DNA of 7,223 bases from a candidate division LCP-89 bacterium (GCA_025774735.1 JALGZU010000269.1:1-7223); one strand, 5' to 3'. Positions 1 through 7,073 are shown, numbered from the stretch's first letter. Numbers and translations are program-made. Notes: generated by a model not told the origin, from the letters alone.

Positions 1-30
1 TTCAGTCTCTACCTCATCCGCAAGAAATAA
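1..30 (+). CDS. 3' end of upstream gene, probably the membrane component of the same ECF metal transporter (partial)
   Basis: Reading frame 1 gives FSLYLIRKK followed by TAA at 28-30, and the cbiQ-like gene starts four bases later. A short hydrophobic stretch ending in basic residues is what the cytoplasmic end of a last transmembrane helix looks like. In cobalt/nickel ECF operons the gene before cbiQ is usually cbiM, cbiN or a PDGLE-domain protein (established gene order), so this is probably the tail of one of these. Nine residues cannot identify a family. The assignment rests on position and on the hydrophobic-then-basic pattern. Confidence 0.5.
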   Translation, partial: FSLYLIRKK

Positions 31-34
31 TCCG

Positions 35-799
35 TTGCACCATTCATATATAGATAAATACGCTCGCAAAGATAGCCCGGTGCACCACCTGGACGGGCGC
101 ATAAAATTCCTGCTCGCTATGGCGTTCGTCATTCTTATTGCCGTGACGCCTGCACCGGGACGGTTTTTTCTCATCGTCGCCTTCACCGCCCTTCTAACCG
201 TATGCCTTCTTGCCCGGATTCCGTTCGTCTACCTCCTGACCAGGTCAGCAGTGGTCATCCCCTTCACAGGGTTTGCTGCCTTTTCCTATGCCTTGAGCCA
301 ACCGGCGGGTGAAATCGTCTGGCAATTCGGTCCCTTTAATATAACGGATATCGGTCTCGCACGATCCGGGATCCTGCTCATGCGCGCCTGGATTGCCGTC
401 AGTGCGATGATCCTGTTGGTCAATACGACAACGTTTGATCATCTTCTGCGAGCCCTGCGGTCGCTCAAAATCCCTCCTCTCTTCCTTCTTCTCTTATCGT
501 TCTTCTACCGGTATTTATACCTCCTATGGGATGAGGCCGAGCGTCTCCAGAGGGCCCGTAATCTGCGCTACTTCGGAGGATTCTGGAAACGCCAGGCTGC
601 CCTGTTGGGGCATCTGGTAACCTCCCTTTTCTTGAGGTCTTACGAGCGCGCCGAGCGCGTCCAGATGGCGATGACAGCCCGGGGGTGGGGCGGTAATGTT
701 CACTTCACAAAGTCTCCTGTGTTGACCGTCGTCGACGCCGGCGTCCTGGTCGGCGGTGCAATTCTCATTTTGGGTTTATGGCTGATACGACTTTATTAA
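35..799 (+). CDS. cbiQ: CbiQ/EcfT-family transmembrane coupling protein of an ECF (cobalt/nickel-type) transporter
   Basis: This is the T component of an energy-coupling factor transporter. It sits in the inner membrane and couples ATP hydrolysis by the CbiO-type ATPase to movement of the substrate-binding component. The 254-aa length is normal for the family. The N-terminus (HHSYIDKYA, then SPVHHLDGRIKFL at about residues 14-26) is the typical CbiQ opening. Hydrophobic segments lie near residues 24-40, 43-61, 68-88, 111-130, 147-165 and 231-252. The cytoplasmic coupling region contains RARNLR (173-178) and AMTARGWGG (212-220), matching the two Ala-Arg-Gly-like coupling motifs. The start is TTG: no ATG or GTG exists in this frame back to the window edge, and TTG gives the expected family N-terminus. 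It lies four bases after the upstream stop and overlaps cbiO by 22 bases, so the genes are surely co-transcribed. No strong ribosome binding site is visible. Substrate (cobalt, nickel or other) cannot be decided from this subunit. Confidence 0.92.
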   Translation: MHHSYIDKYARKDSPVHHLDGRIKFLLAMAFVILIAVTPAPGRFFLIVAFTALLTVCLLARIPFVYLLTRSAVVIPFTGFAAFSYALSQPAGEIVWQFGPFNITDIGLARSGILLMRAWIAVSAMILLVNTTTFDHLLRALRSLKIPPLFLLLLSFFYRYLYLLWDEAERLQRARNLRYFGGFWKRQAALLGHLVTSLFLRSYERAERVQMAMTARGWGGNVHFTKSPVLTVVDAGVLVGGAILILGLWLIRLY

Positions 800-1506
800 A
801 AGCCCCGGCCTTGCAGGCTGTAGAATTGAGTTTCACTTATTCTGATGGCGTTCAAGCCTTGAAGGGGATAAGTCTCCACGCCGGAGAGGGTGAAGCTCTT
901 GCTCTCCTGGGTCCTAATGGAGCGGGGAAGAGCACTCTGCTACTCTGTCTGTCTGGCCTGCTTCACGGCCAGGGTGATGTATTCATCCGCGGTCAGTTAC
1001 TGACGCGCAAAAATGAGCGGGATCTTAGGCGCCGGGTCGCCTTCGTCTTTCAAGATCCTGACGACCAGCTCTTTATGCCCACTCTGGAGGAAGATGTCGC
1101 CTTCGGCCCACTGAATATGGAACTCGACGAGTCCAATGTAAAAATAAGAGTCGAGGAGGCCCTGCGTAGAGTCAATTTATGGGATCAGCGGCACCGCCCG
1201 CCCCATCACCTGAGTTTCGGGGAAAAGCGCCGCGCCGCCCTCGCCACGGCGTTGGCCATGCACCCGGAGATTCTGCTCCTGGATGAGCCCACCGGCAATC
1301 TCGATCCAGCTTCACGCTGGGAACTGATCGAGTACTTAAAAGACTCCCCGGCCACACGTATTGTGGCCACCCATGATCTGGACCTCGTGAAGTCACTCTG
1401 TTCCCGCTGCGTCTTGATTTCGGGAGGACGGCAGATGGTCTTCGCCTCGACTGACGAAGTGTTGGGTAACCGAGATTTACTGCGACAAAATCGTCTCGCG
1501 CCCTGA
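778..1506 (+). CDS. cbiO: CbiO/EcfA-family ABC transporter ATPase of the ECF transporter
   Basis: This is the cytoplasmic ATPase that powers the ECF transporter. All nucleotide-binding motifs are present in order: Walker A GPNGAGKST (residues 45-53), Q-loop Q92 within FQDPDDQLF (91-99, a hallmark of CbiO/EcfA ATPases), signature LSFGEKRR (145-152), Walker B ILLLDEP (165-171), D-loop NLDP (174-177) and H-loop H199 in ATHD. The 242-aa length fits a single-domain ATPase near the short end of the family. The signature reads LSFGE rather than LSGGQ, a variant known in this subfamily. The ATG lies inside the end of cbiQ, so translation is probably coupled; no good Shine-Dalgarno sequence precedes it. 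Only one ATPase gene is seen, which suggests a homodimer as in group I (dedicated) ECF systems rather than the EcfA1/A2 heterodimer; a second gene outside the window cannot be excluded. Confidence 0.94.
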   Translation: MADTTLLKAPALQAVELSFTYSDGVQALKGISLHAGEGEALALLGPNGAGKSTLLLCLSGLLHGQGDVFIRGQLLTRKNERDLRRRVAFVFQDPDDQLFMPTLEEDVAFGPLNMELDESNVKIRVEEALRRVNLWDQRHRPPHHLSFGEKRRAALATALAMHPEILLLDEPTGNLDPASRWELIEYLKDSPATRIVATHDLDLVKSLCSRCVLISGGRQMVFASTDEVLGNRDLLRQNRLAP

Positions 1507-1534
1507 TATGCAAGTGACGGAAATTGTTCGGAAC

Positions 1535-1580
1535 GATCCTTCTGCCTGAACTATACGGCAGCGATCCATAATTTTCTTGG
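1535..1580 (+). terminator. weak hairpin after cbiO, possible terminator
   Basis: CTGCC (1542-1546) pairs perfectly with GGCAG (1557-1561) across a 10-base loop, and flanking GATC words (1535-1538 and 1563-1566) could extend the stem past a bulge. A T-rich stretch (ATTTTCTTGGTTTTT, 1571-1585) follows, but it starts about ten bases after the stem and is interrupted. The position at the end of the ECF operon fits a terminator. The stem is short and the spacing is poor, so this is tentative. Confidence 0.22.
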
Positions 1581-1605
1581 TTTTTGACGTATTATATACT
1601 ATATT
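1577..1605 (+). promoter_or_regulatory. putative sigma70-like promoter for the first phosphodiesterase gene, overlapping an AT-rich palindrome
   Basis: TTGGTT (1577-1582) and TATATT (1600-1605) are separated by 17 bases, a consensus-like arrangement. An alternative pairing is TTGACG (1584-1589) with TATTAA (1605-1610) at 15 bases. The -10 region lies within ATTATATACTATATTAT (1591-1607), an odd palindrome centred on C1599 with seven of eight arm pairs matching, which could be an operator or merely reflect AT-richness. The gap is the most AT-rich stretch in the window and separates the ECF operon from a functionally different gene set. The ATG at 1647 has no good ribosome binding site; an AGGA at 1623-1626 is too far upstream. 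Confidence 0.38.
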
Positions 1606-1646
1606 ATTAACTTAAAACTTCCAGGAATCAGCGAGTCGTAACGTTT

Positions 1647-3176
1647 ATGGATGATCCGAAATACAGCTTTCTGAAGCATATTATCACAGGACTTTCCGCC
1701 GGTCTACTCTTCAGCCTGGCCATCGGATTGATCTTCGGTATAAAAATGGTCGGCATCAACGAGACCCTGTTCCAGTTTCGCCACGCCTACCCCTTCCTGC
1801 TCAATTTTATCCCCATGTACCTCATTCTCGGAACAATCATTGGTACTGCTCTCGGCCTTCTCGGTGGGATAATCCTGCATAGCCCTTCGAGTCGCAAGGG
1901 ATTTGGAATCATGGCTTCCTACGGGATCAGTGCTTTGGCCTTACTGATCGTTTTCCTGATCCTGGGTGCGCCCGTCGGAGTCATCGGAGGCATGTTCGTG
2001 GCAGCACTGATCTTCGTCACGGTTCACGGATTGCGTCCACCGCTCAGTCGGCTCTACTTCGCCGTTTTCTTTATGTCTATTTTATTTAACTACTCCTGGC
2101 AATGGGTGCGGCAGCATTTCCTCATCAATCCCCTGATCCCTATGCCCAATTCTGTCATGATTGATTTCGTCTTCACGATCATTTGGGCGCTGCTTTTTCT
2201 GGCCCTGTTCCGGGTTTTCATGAAAGCCTTCTTCAAACTGCCCGTAACCGCGTTTTACACGGTGGGCATCGTGCTCGTTATGATTCTGGGCGTAGGTGGT
2301 GGAATCTACTATTTTGCACAGGCTGATCATGCAGAATCCGCCGCTATCACGGATTTGGAGATTGAACGCCGGCCGGTCGATACCAAACTCGTGCTGATCG
2401 GAATTGACGGGCTGTGGTGGAAGATTATCGATCCCCTGCTGGAGCAGGAGAGACTGCCTAATTTTCAGTCACTGATCGAAAATGGAACGTCGGCATCCCT
2501 GGAAACGCTTTATCCCACTTTTTCGGCCGCAATCTGGGCGAGTATTACCACAGGGAAGAGTACTGAAAAACACGGAGTAACCAGCTTCCTAGTCTGGAAA
2601 TTTCCCTGGACCGGATTCACCGTTCCCTGCTTCAAGACGCCGAAAATCACCGCCGAAATGGATTGGATGCGGGCCAAACTCGTGGTTGAAGCGCCCATTA
2701 CGAACCGCTTCCTGGATGCATTACCCAATTGGTTGATGCTCTCGGATCACGGTGTGGAAGTTGGAACCGTGAACTGGTGGGTATCCTGGCCGGCGCACGA
2801 GGTTAACGGTTTTGTGGTGACCGACCACTGCCTCTACAATAAATCCTACGTGATGCAGAATTACATGGTCAGAGAAGGCGCCACGGCGGGAGATATCTCG
2901 GTGAACTCGTCCAGTTTGCCCACGGTCCCAACGATATCAGCGAGGAAGAGATCCGGAGGTTCATCAATTTCGATGAGCCCTCTTTTCTGGATGAGTTTTC
3001 CGCCATCGATACCTATGAGTACCTGGACCTCGCCTATGAGGCCTCCATGTTCAAGTACAGCTACCCGGAAGACGTTACCTTTGCCGGTGCGGCTGAATAC
3101 CTGGTCCGGACTCGGCAACCCGAATACTTCTGTCTCTACCTTAAGGGCATGGATTCCATGGAGCACCAGTACCTGA
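1647..3176 (+). CDS. Membrane-anchored alkaline-phosphatase-superfamily phosphodiesterase, 5' part of a frameshifted gene
   Basis: This frame encodes the N-terminal part of a type I phosphodiesterase/nucleotide-pyrophosphatase-like protein. About seven hydrophobic segments (near residues 11-31, 55-77, 88-105, 107-128, 135-152, 170-191, 201-224) precede an extracytoplasmic catalytic domain. That domain opens with LVLIGIDGLWW, where D254 is the expected metal ligand. The probable nucleophile is S293 in YPTFSAAIW, followed by TTGKSTEKHGV. The family-like stretch WWVSWPAHEVNGFVVTD lies at 377-393. From about residue 415 to the stop at 509 the sequence turns into Ser/Pro/Thr-rich, family-unlike text, while the neighbouring frame (entry at 2843-3670) carries the missing half. 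The frame changes between about 2880 and 2900. Adding one base restores an approximately 674-aa protein. As read, the 509-aa product lacks the second half of the metal site (the D-x-x-x-H and D-H motifs) and should be inactive. Whether the break is real or a sequencing or assembly error cannot be told here. Confidence 0.85.
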   Translation: MDDPKYSFLKHIITGLSAGLLFSLAIGLIFGIKMVGINETLFQFRHAYPFLLNFIPMYLILGTIIGTALGLLGGIILHSPSSRKGFGIMASYGISALALLIVFLILGAPVGVIGGMFVAALIFVTVHGLRPPLSRLYFAVFFMSILFNYSWQWVRQHFLINPLIPMPNSVMIDFVFTIIWALLFLALFRVFMKAFFKLPVTAFYTVGIVLVMILGVGGGIYYFAQADHAESAAITDLEIERRPVDTKLVLIGIDGLWWKIIDPLLEQERLPNFQSLIENGTSASLETLYPTFSAAIWASITTGKSTEKHGVTSFLVWKFPWTGFTVPCFKTPKITAEMDWMRAKLVVEAPITNRFLDALPNWLMLSDHGVEVGTVNWWVSWPAHEVNGFVVTDHCLYNKSYVMQNYMVREGATAGDISVNSSSLPTVPTISARKRSGGSSISMSPLFWMSFPPSIPMSTWTSPMRPPCSSTATRKTLPLPVRLNTWSGLGNPNTSVSTLRAWIPWSTST

Positions 3177-3670
3177 AATACTACTTTGCCGACCGTCATC
3201 CGGATAAACTCATCCCCGAAAACCTGAACCGCTACCGGGACTTGATTGACAACTATTATATTTACATGGATGAAGTCCTCGGGTCTCTTGTCGCCGCAGC
3301 TGATACCAATACCATCTTTATGGTGGTCAGCGATCACGGTTTCGATGAAATTATGATGCCCACAGGCCATTACAACCATATGGAAGCCCCACCGGGAGTC
3401 TTCATCTGTTCGGGGTCCGGTATCCGCAAGAACCACAATATCGAGAATGCCCATGTTTACGATATCACTCCGACGATCCTCCATCTTATGGGGATGCCCG
3501 TCGCCGAAGATATGGACGGTAGAGTGTTGACTGATATTCAGATCGAAGATATCCGTGTGCTGACTATACCCACCTATGAAACCGGGCGCAGAGCTGCTCG
3601 GCAGATTCTCGAATCCGATATCGATGACAGCTATAAAGAAAGACTCCGGGCGTTGGGCTATACGAACTAA
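2843..3670 (+). pseudogene. 3' part of the frameshifted phosphodiesterase gene (C-terminal catalytic half)
   Basis: This frame is open from just after the TAA at 2840-2842 and becomes protein-like from about 2900 (GELVQFAHGPNDISEEEIRRF region). It continues the gene begun at 1647. It carries the remaining metal-site motifs of the alkaline phosphatase superfamily: GMDSMEH (Asp codon at 3152, His at 3164), SDHGF (Asp at 3332, His at 3335) and TGHYNH (His codons at 3368 and 3377, one of which is the last ligand). After these come DITPTILHLMGMP and DMDGRVL, and a tail ending YETGRR...ALGYTN. In the restored protein these ligands fall about 37-40 residues later than in the 638-aa paralogue, a constant offset explained by a longer membrane domain. 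An ATG at 3047 with GAGG five bases upstream would give a 207-aa product, but it would lack the nucleophile, the first metal ligand and the membrane anchor, so independent function is unlikely. Confidence 0.85.
2880..2900 (+). other. Frameshift site between the two halves of the phosphodiesterase gene
   Basis: Upstream of this interval the frame of 1647 matches the paralogue (VREG against KEGQTYPPEL in the downstream gene). Downstream, the -1 frame matches (GELVQFAHGPNDIS against DEVSHFCRLPESIT). The change equals one missing base or two extra bases. No canonical X XXY YYZ slippery heptamer is visible here, which argues against programmed -1 frameshifting. The only short homopolymer is GGG at 2888-2890. 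Confidence 0.85.
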
Positions 3671-3690
3671 TCTATACTGGAAAAAGATCC

Positions 3691-5607
3691 ATGGCGAAAT
3701 CGTTGAAAACCGGTCTGCGTGAACTTCCCGTCTCCCTGCTGCTCGGTGTCGGATTCTGTTCTCTTCTGGGTTTTCTGATTGGACTGAGAATTCTCAATTG
3801 GAATCCGGACTTAATCGTCAACACCGGAAACATCTTCCCTCTCATTCTCTCTACCATGTATCTCTACGCGGTCATCGGGGTAATCGTGGGATTCTTCGCA
3901 TGGCTTGCAATTGCCATCTACTCCCGTTTTTCCAATAAAAAGTACCGCGGCAGGGCTTTTGTCGCCCCCTGGGTAAAATCCTTCCTGGTCGTTTCTGCGT
4001 TCCTGCTGGTTTATCTCGCTCTCACCCGCCAGAATCTGCGTTCAGGGAATTTTGACAATGTGCTGTTAGTGGTCTATTACTTGAGCACCTTCTTCCTGGG
4101 AATGCTGCTGCTGCGCAGCACTCGTCCGACGGATGGGAGTCTGGCCAGGAATCGCCGTCGCTTGACACTGCCGAAATTTTATGGATTGCTCTTCCTTTAT
4201 GTCGTCATTGCTATTGGCTTCACGCTTGTTGCTACAACCCCCGCAAGTGACGGTGATGCACTCGGTGACCCCCAGGAGATCGCCATGGCGTTGGCCAACG
4301 TCAACGAAAATGCTAAGGCGGTTGTGATTGGCTGGGATGGCGCAGAATGGTCGGTCATCGAAGACCTCTTTGGGCGCGGGGAGTTGCCCAATCTCAAGCG
4401 CCTGGTCGATCAGGGGGTCTCGGCGCCCTTCCGTAGCCTGCCCTCGACCAGATCTCCGCTGGTCTGGACCAGCCTGGCGACGGGAAAAGTGCCTGAGAAA
4501 CATGGCATTGAAGACTTCGGTTCGTTGCAGTTCCCGAGGATGGTGAACAACTTTGATGATTATCCGGACGGGCTTGGCCTCTACCGCCTCATCAGCCGCC
4601 TCATGGATCAGGCTGATCTCCCCGTTACCAGTACGACGCGCCGCTGTGAAGCAATCTGGAATATCCTCTCCGACGCCAACCGGAGCGTCGGAATGATTGG
4701 GTACTGGGCCTCATGGCCGGCTGAAGCGGTCAACGGTTTCGTCATCTCCGATCGTTTCACCTACACCCTCTTTAATCCACGGACTTCCGCTTTGTCACTA
4801 AAAGAAGGTCAAACCTACCCGCCTGAACTTCTCGATGAAGTGAGCCATTTCTGCCGACTGCCCGAGAGTATTACCGAAGCCGAACGGGCTCGTTTCATGC
4901 CCGAGGTGGGGGGTGAAAAGGCATTTCCTGAAGGGTGGGATCAAAACCAGTACCCTGAATGGAATCCCCTGTATCAGTTCGAACTAGCCTTTACCGCCTC
5001 GGAATCCTTCAAGGATGCCGGCCTCTACATGTACAAAAACCACCAATCCGATTTCTTCACACTCTACTTTGAAGCCGTGGACATGGTCTCGCATTTCTTC
5101 TGGCAGTACTATCGTCCCCAAGAATTCGAATCCGTAGCCAAGAAGGATGTGGAAGCATTCGGCCTGGTCATCCCGGAGATGTACCGCTATATGGATGAGA
5201 TTTTGGGCGAGTTTCTGAACTTGATCGACGAAGACACGGATGTTTTCGTGATTTCCGATCATGGGTTCGGATATGATCTCGATCCTGATATCCCCTTCAG
5301 GACGGGCGAACACCGCCTCCACGGCGTCTTCGTCGCTTCCGGTCCACACTTTCAACAGGGTGTGAAGTTGGAGGAGATCGACGTGCTCGATTTGACCCCA
5401 ATCTTGCTGAACATCTTCGATCTCCCCGCGGCCCGTGACATGGATGGTCAGGTCCGGACCGAGGCTTTCAATCCCGAATTTGTCGCCGACCGTCCCACAC
5501 AACTTATCCAAAGCTACGAGACGGGTCGTCGTATCTCATCCATCACCCGCTCCAACGCCGACATTCAAGTTCGCGAACAGATCAAAGCGTTGGGTTACGT
5601 AAACTGA
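3691..5607 (+). CDS. Membrane-anchored alkaline-phosphatase-superfamily phosphodiesterase (intact tandem paralogue)
   Basis: This 638-aa protein has about five or six hydrophobic segments (near residues 13-33, 47-77 possibly as two helices, 97-112, 123-142, 163-182) and then an extracytoplasmic catalytic domain. Visible active-site elements are IGWDG with metal ligand D216; probable nucleophile S255 in STRSPLVWTS, followed by ATGKVPEKHGI; EAVDMVSH with D464 and H468; ISDHGFG with D523 and H524; and TGEHRLHG with H541. The inferred set, three Asp, three His and a Ser/Thr nucleophile, is the two-metal site of type I phosphodiesterase/nucleotide pyrophosphatase proteins. It can hydrolyse or transfer a phosphoryl-linked group; the natural substrate is unknown. 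The motif WASWPAEAVNGFVISD (339-354) and the tail YETGRR...ALGYVN are shared with the preceding gene. The start lies 20 bases after the upstream stop with GGAAAAAG (3679-3686) as a modest ribosome binding site, so the pair is probably one operon. It could be a phosphoglycerol- or phosphoethanolamine-type transferase analogue; that is inference. Confidence 0.9.
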   Translation: MAKSLKTGLRELPVSLLLGVGFCSLLGFLIGLRILNWNPDLIVNTGNIFPLILSTMYLYAVIGVIVGFFAWLAIAIYSRFSNKKYRGRAFVAPWVKSFLVVSAFLLVYLALTRQNLRSGNFDNVLLVVYYLSTFFLGMLLLRSTRPTDGSLARNRRRLTLPKFYGLLFLYVVIAIGFTLVATTPASDGDALGDPQEIAMALANVNENAKAVVIGWDGAEWSVIEDLFGRGELPNLKRLVDQGVSAPFRSLPSTRSPLVWTSLATGKVPEKHGIEDFGSLQFPRMVNNFDDYPDGLGLYRLISRLMDQADLPVTSTTRRCEAIWNILSDANRSVGMIGYWASWPAEAVNGFVISDRFTYTLFNPRTSALSLKEGQTYPPELLDEVSHFCRLPESITEAERARFMPEVGGEKAFPEGWDQNQYPEWNPLYQFELAFTASESFKDAGLYMYKNHQSDFFTLYFEAVDMVSHFFWQYYRPQEFESVAKKDVEAFGLVIPEMYRYMDEILGEFLNLIDEDTDVFVISDHGFGYDLDPDIPFRTGEHRLHGVFVASGPHFQQGVKLEEIDVLDLTPILLNIFDLPAARDMDGQVRTEAFNPEFVADRPTQLIQSYETGRRISSITRSNADIQVREQIKALGYVN

Positions 5608-5699
5608 TTCGAGGTTTCATAGGACTCTGTTCGCCTGAGTGGTCAATTCCAATCATACTCTGCTGAATAGAAGACATATCTATAAACAATTTCAACCGA
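5608..5699 (+). promoter_or_regulatory. short intergenic gap with a possible weak promoter before the DUF4139 gene
   Basis: The 92-base gap has no convincing terminator hairpin. TATAAA at 5681-5686 could serve as a -10 element, but no good -35 lies 16-18 bases upstream. The sequence neither proves nor excludes read-through from the phosphodiesterase genes. Confidence 0.2.
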
Positions 5700-7073
5700 A
5701 TGAGGGCTTCTGAAGTGAAGAGAGGAATCATGTTCGCCTCAGCGTTGCTTCTTTTGGGCACGTCTGTGTGCGCCGATGTATCCCTGACCGTTTACCAGCG
5801 TGATCTGGTGCTCATCCGGGATACCCGTACTGTCGACCTGCAACGCGGAAAAAACAACATCGTTTTCGGTAACATCGCTCCCGGCATCCTGGAAGAGACG
5901 CTGCGCATCTCTCCGATAGGAGATCCGACCGGTCTGAGAGTGATTGAACACAGCTATGAATACGATCTTGCCGACCAGGATCGTGTCTGGAAGAAATTCC
6001 TGAACAGGCCGTTCGAATTCATTAGGGACGACAGCCTCTATGTGGGAATGCTGCTGAAATTCGACGATGACTTCATCTATCTGGAACCCCGGAACCAGCC
6101 CGGCGCCGTGTCGATGGTGGATCGGTCCGGTATCGAAGACCTGACCTTCGACGCTTTGCCTGAGGGTTTGGTCCTGCAGCCCGAAATCGTCTGGAGCGTG
6201 CAATCATCCAAAAAACGTGGTGAGTTGGATGTGGAAATCTCTTACCTGGCTGAAGGGATGACCTGGCAGGCCGACTACGCTGCTCACCTCGTCGACTCGG
6301 ATAACCTGCGCCTGCAGGGAAACGTGACTCTCACAAATACACTCGATATCGATTTCGAACAGGCGTCTGTCGAGCTGATCGCAGGTGACCTCCACATGGC
6401 CGGGGATGGTAGGCGTATCGGAGAAGAGGACGCTTTCGGAGCACCCGGCCAGGATACCGGGGAGCAGGAGACCCGTTTTTTCGAATACCATCGCTATCAG
6501 CTTCCCGAGCTGACAACCCTGCACGGTTCACAGACTAAAGGAGTCCCTCTCATCGCGCCTGTGGACATCTCCTGTGAAAAGAGCTTCTTCTACGATGGTT
6601 CTTCCAGCGAGGAGGAGGTTCTGGTCCGGCTGCTCTTCGACAACGAAACCTCGGCAGGACTGGGCATAGCCCTCCCAGAAGGCGACCTGTTGCTATATCA
6701 GCAGGACTCTGATGGAAAAGTGCATTTTCTGGGAGAAGATCACCTCGATGCCTCCTCGCCCGGTGACGATGTTGAACTCATCATCGGTAAAGCCTTCGAT
6801 CTGCGCGTGGACCGTAAACGAATTTCGCACCAGCGGATCTCCCGAAATCGCACCCGCGATACCATTGAGATAACCTTCTCGAGTTCCCGGTCGGAGACGT
6901 CGAAGATCACCGTACGCGAACGTCTCTACGGTTTTTGGGATATCGCCGAATCCACTTGGGGAGGGGAAGCAGTCTCACACCGGGGCATCCACGCAAACAA
7001 GATCGAATTTGACCTACGGTTGGCACCAGGCGACTCCCGCACGTTGCGGTATGTCGTGGAATATGGTTACTAG
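5700..7073 (+). CDS. Secreted DUF4139-domain protein of unknown function
   Basis: The product is up to 457 aa with a Sec signal peptide: basic residues K7 and R8, hydrophobic core at about 10-23, probable cleavage after VCA (residue 25). The lipobox rule fails because Val precedes the Cys, so it is periplasmic or secreted rather than lipidated. The mature protein shows the DUF4139 pattern (recognised family, function not established): GMTWQADY (186-193), LTNTLDIDFEQASVELIAGD (211-230), FEYHRYQLPELTTLHGSQTK (261-280), a GLGIALPEGDLLLYQQDSDG stretch from 320 followed by FLGEDHLD, then RERLYGFWDI (406-415) and an RYVVEYGY end. The N-terminal DUF4140 region with coiled coil found in some relatives is not obvious. 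Three starts are possible: ATG 5700, GTG 5715 (GAGG at 5702-5705, good spacing, n-region MKRG) and ATG 5730 (AGAGGA at 5721-5726, only three bases away). GTG 5715 looks best by ribosome site and signal peptide; the longest frame is listed. Confidence 0.88.
   Translation: MRASEVKRGIMFASALLLLGTSVCADVSLTVYQRDLVLIRDTRTVDLQRGKNNIVFGNIAPGILEETLRISPIGDPTGLRVIEHSYEYDLADQDRVWKKFLNRPFEFIRDDSLYVGMLLKFDDDFIYLEPRNQPGAVSMVDRSGIEDLTFDALPEGLVLQPEIVWSVQSSKKRGELDVEISYLAEGMTWQADYAAHLVDSDNLRLQGNVTLTNTLDIDFEQASVELIAGDLHMAGDGRRIGEEDAFGAPGQDTGEQETRFFEYHRYQLPELTTLHGSQTKGVPLIAPVDISCEKSFFYDGSSSEEEVLVRLLFDNETSAGLGIALPEGDLLLYQQDSDGKVHFLGEDHLDASSPGDDVELIIGKAFDLRVDRKRISHQRISRNRTRDTIEITFSSSRSETSKITVRERLYGFWDIAESTWGGEAVSHRGIHANKIEFDLRLAPGDSRTLRYVVEYGY

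Noticed and set aside
1210..1233. LSFGEKRR in place of LSGGQ as a sign of a defective ATPase
   Set aside because: This variant signature is common in CbiO-type ATPases, and all other nucleotide-binding motifs are intact.
1528..1546. ATTGTTCGGAACGAT inverted repeat after cbiO as an operator or LexA-like site
   Set aside because: Arms are imperfect with a single-base centre, it follows a gene rather than preceding one closely, and it does not match the GAAC-N4-GTTC orientation.
2880..2900. Programmed -1 ribosomal frameshifting as explanation of the split gene
   Set aside because: No slippery heptamer is present and such recoding is not known for this family; an indel or sequence error is simpler.
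2861..3484. 207-codon open frame on the minus strand across the frameshift site
   Set aside because: It lies wholly opposite the phosphodiesterase gene, has no recognisable domain and no ribosome site, and is explained as an antisense shadow of a biased codon pattern.
4984..5511. 175-codon open frame on the minus strand within the intact phosphodiesterase gene
   Set aside because: The opposite strand encodes conserved catalytic motifs here (D464/H468, D523/H524, H541); the minus frame has no family-like features.
5748..5775. Lipobox in the DUF4139 protein (GTSVC)
   Set aside because: The residue before Cys is Val rather than Gly, Ala or Ser, and a signal-peptidase-I type VCA site directly follows, so lipidation is unlikely.
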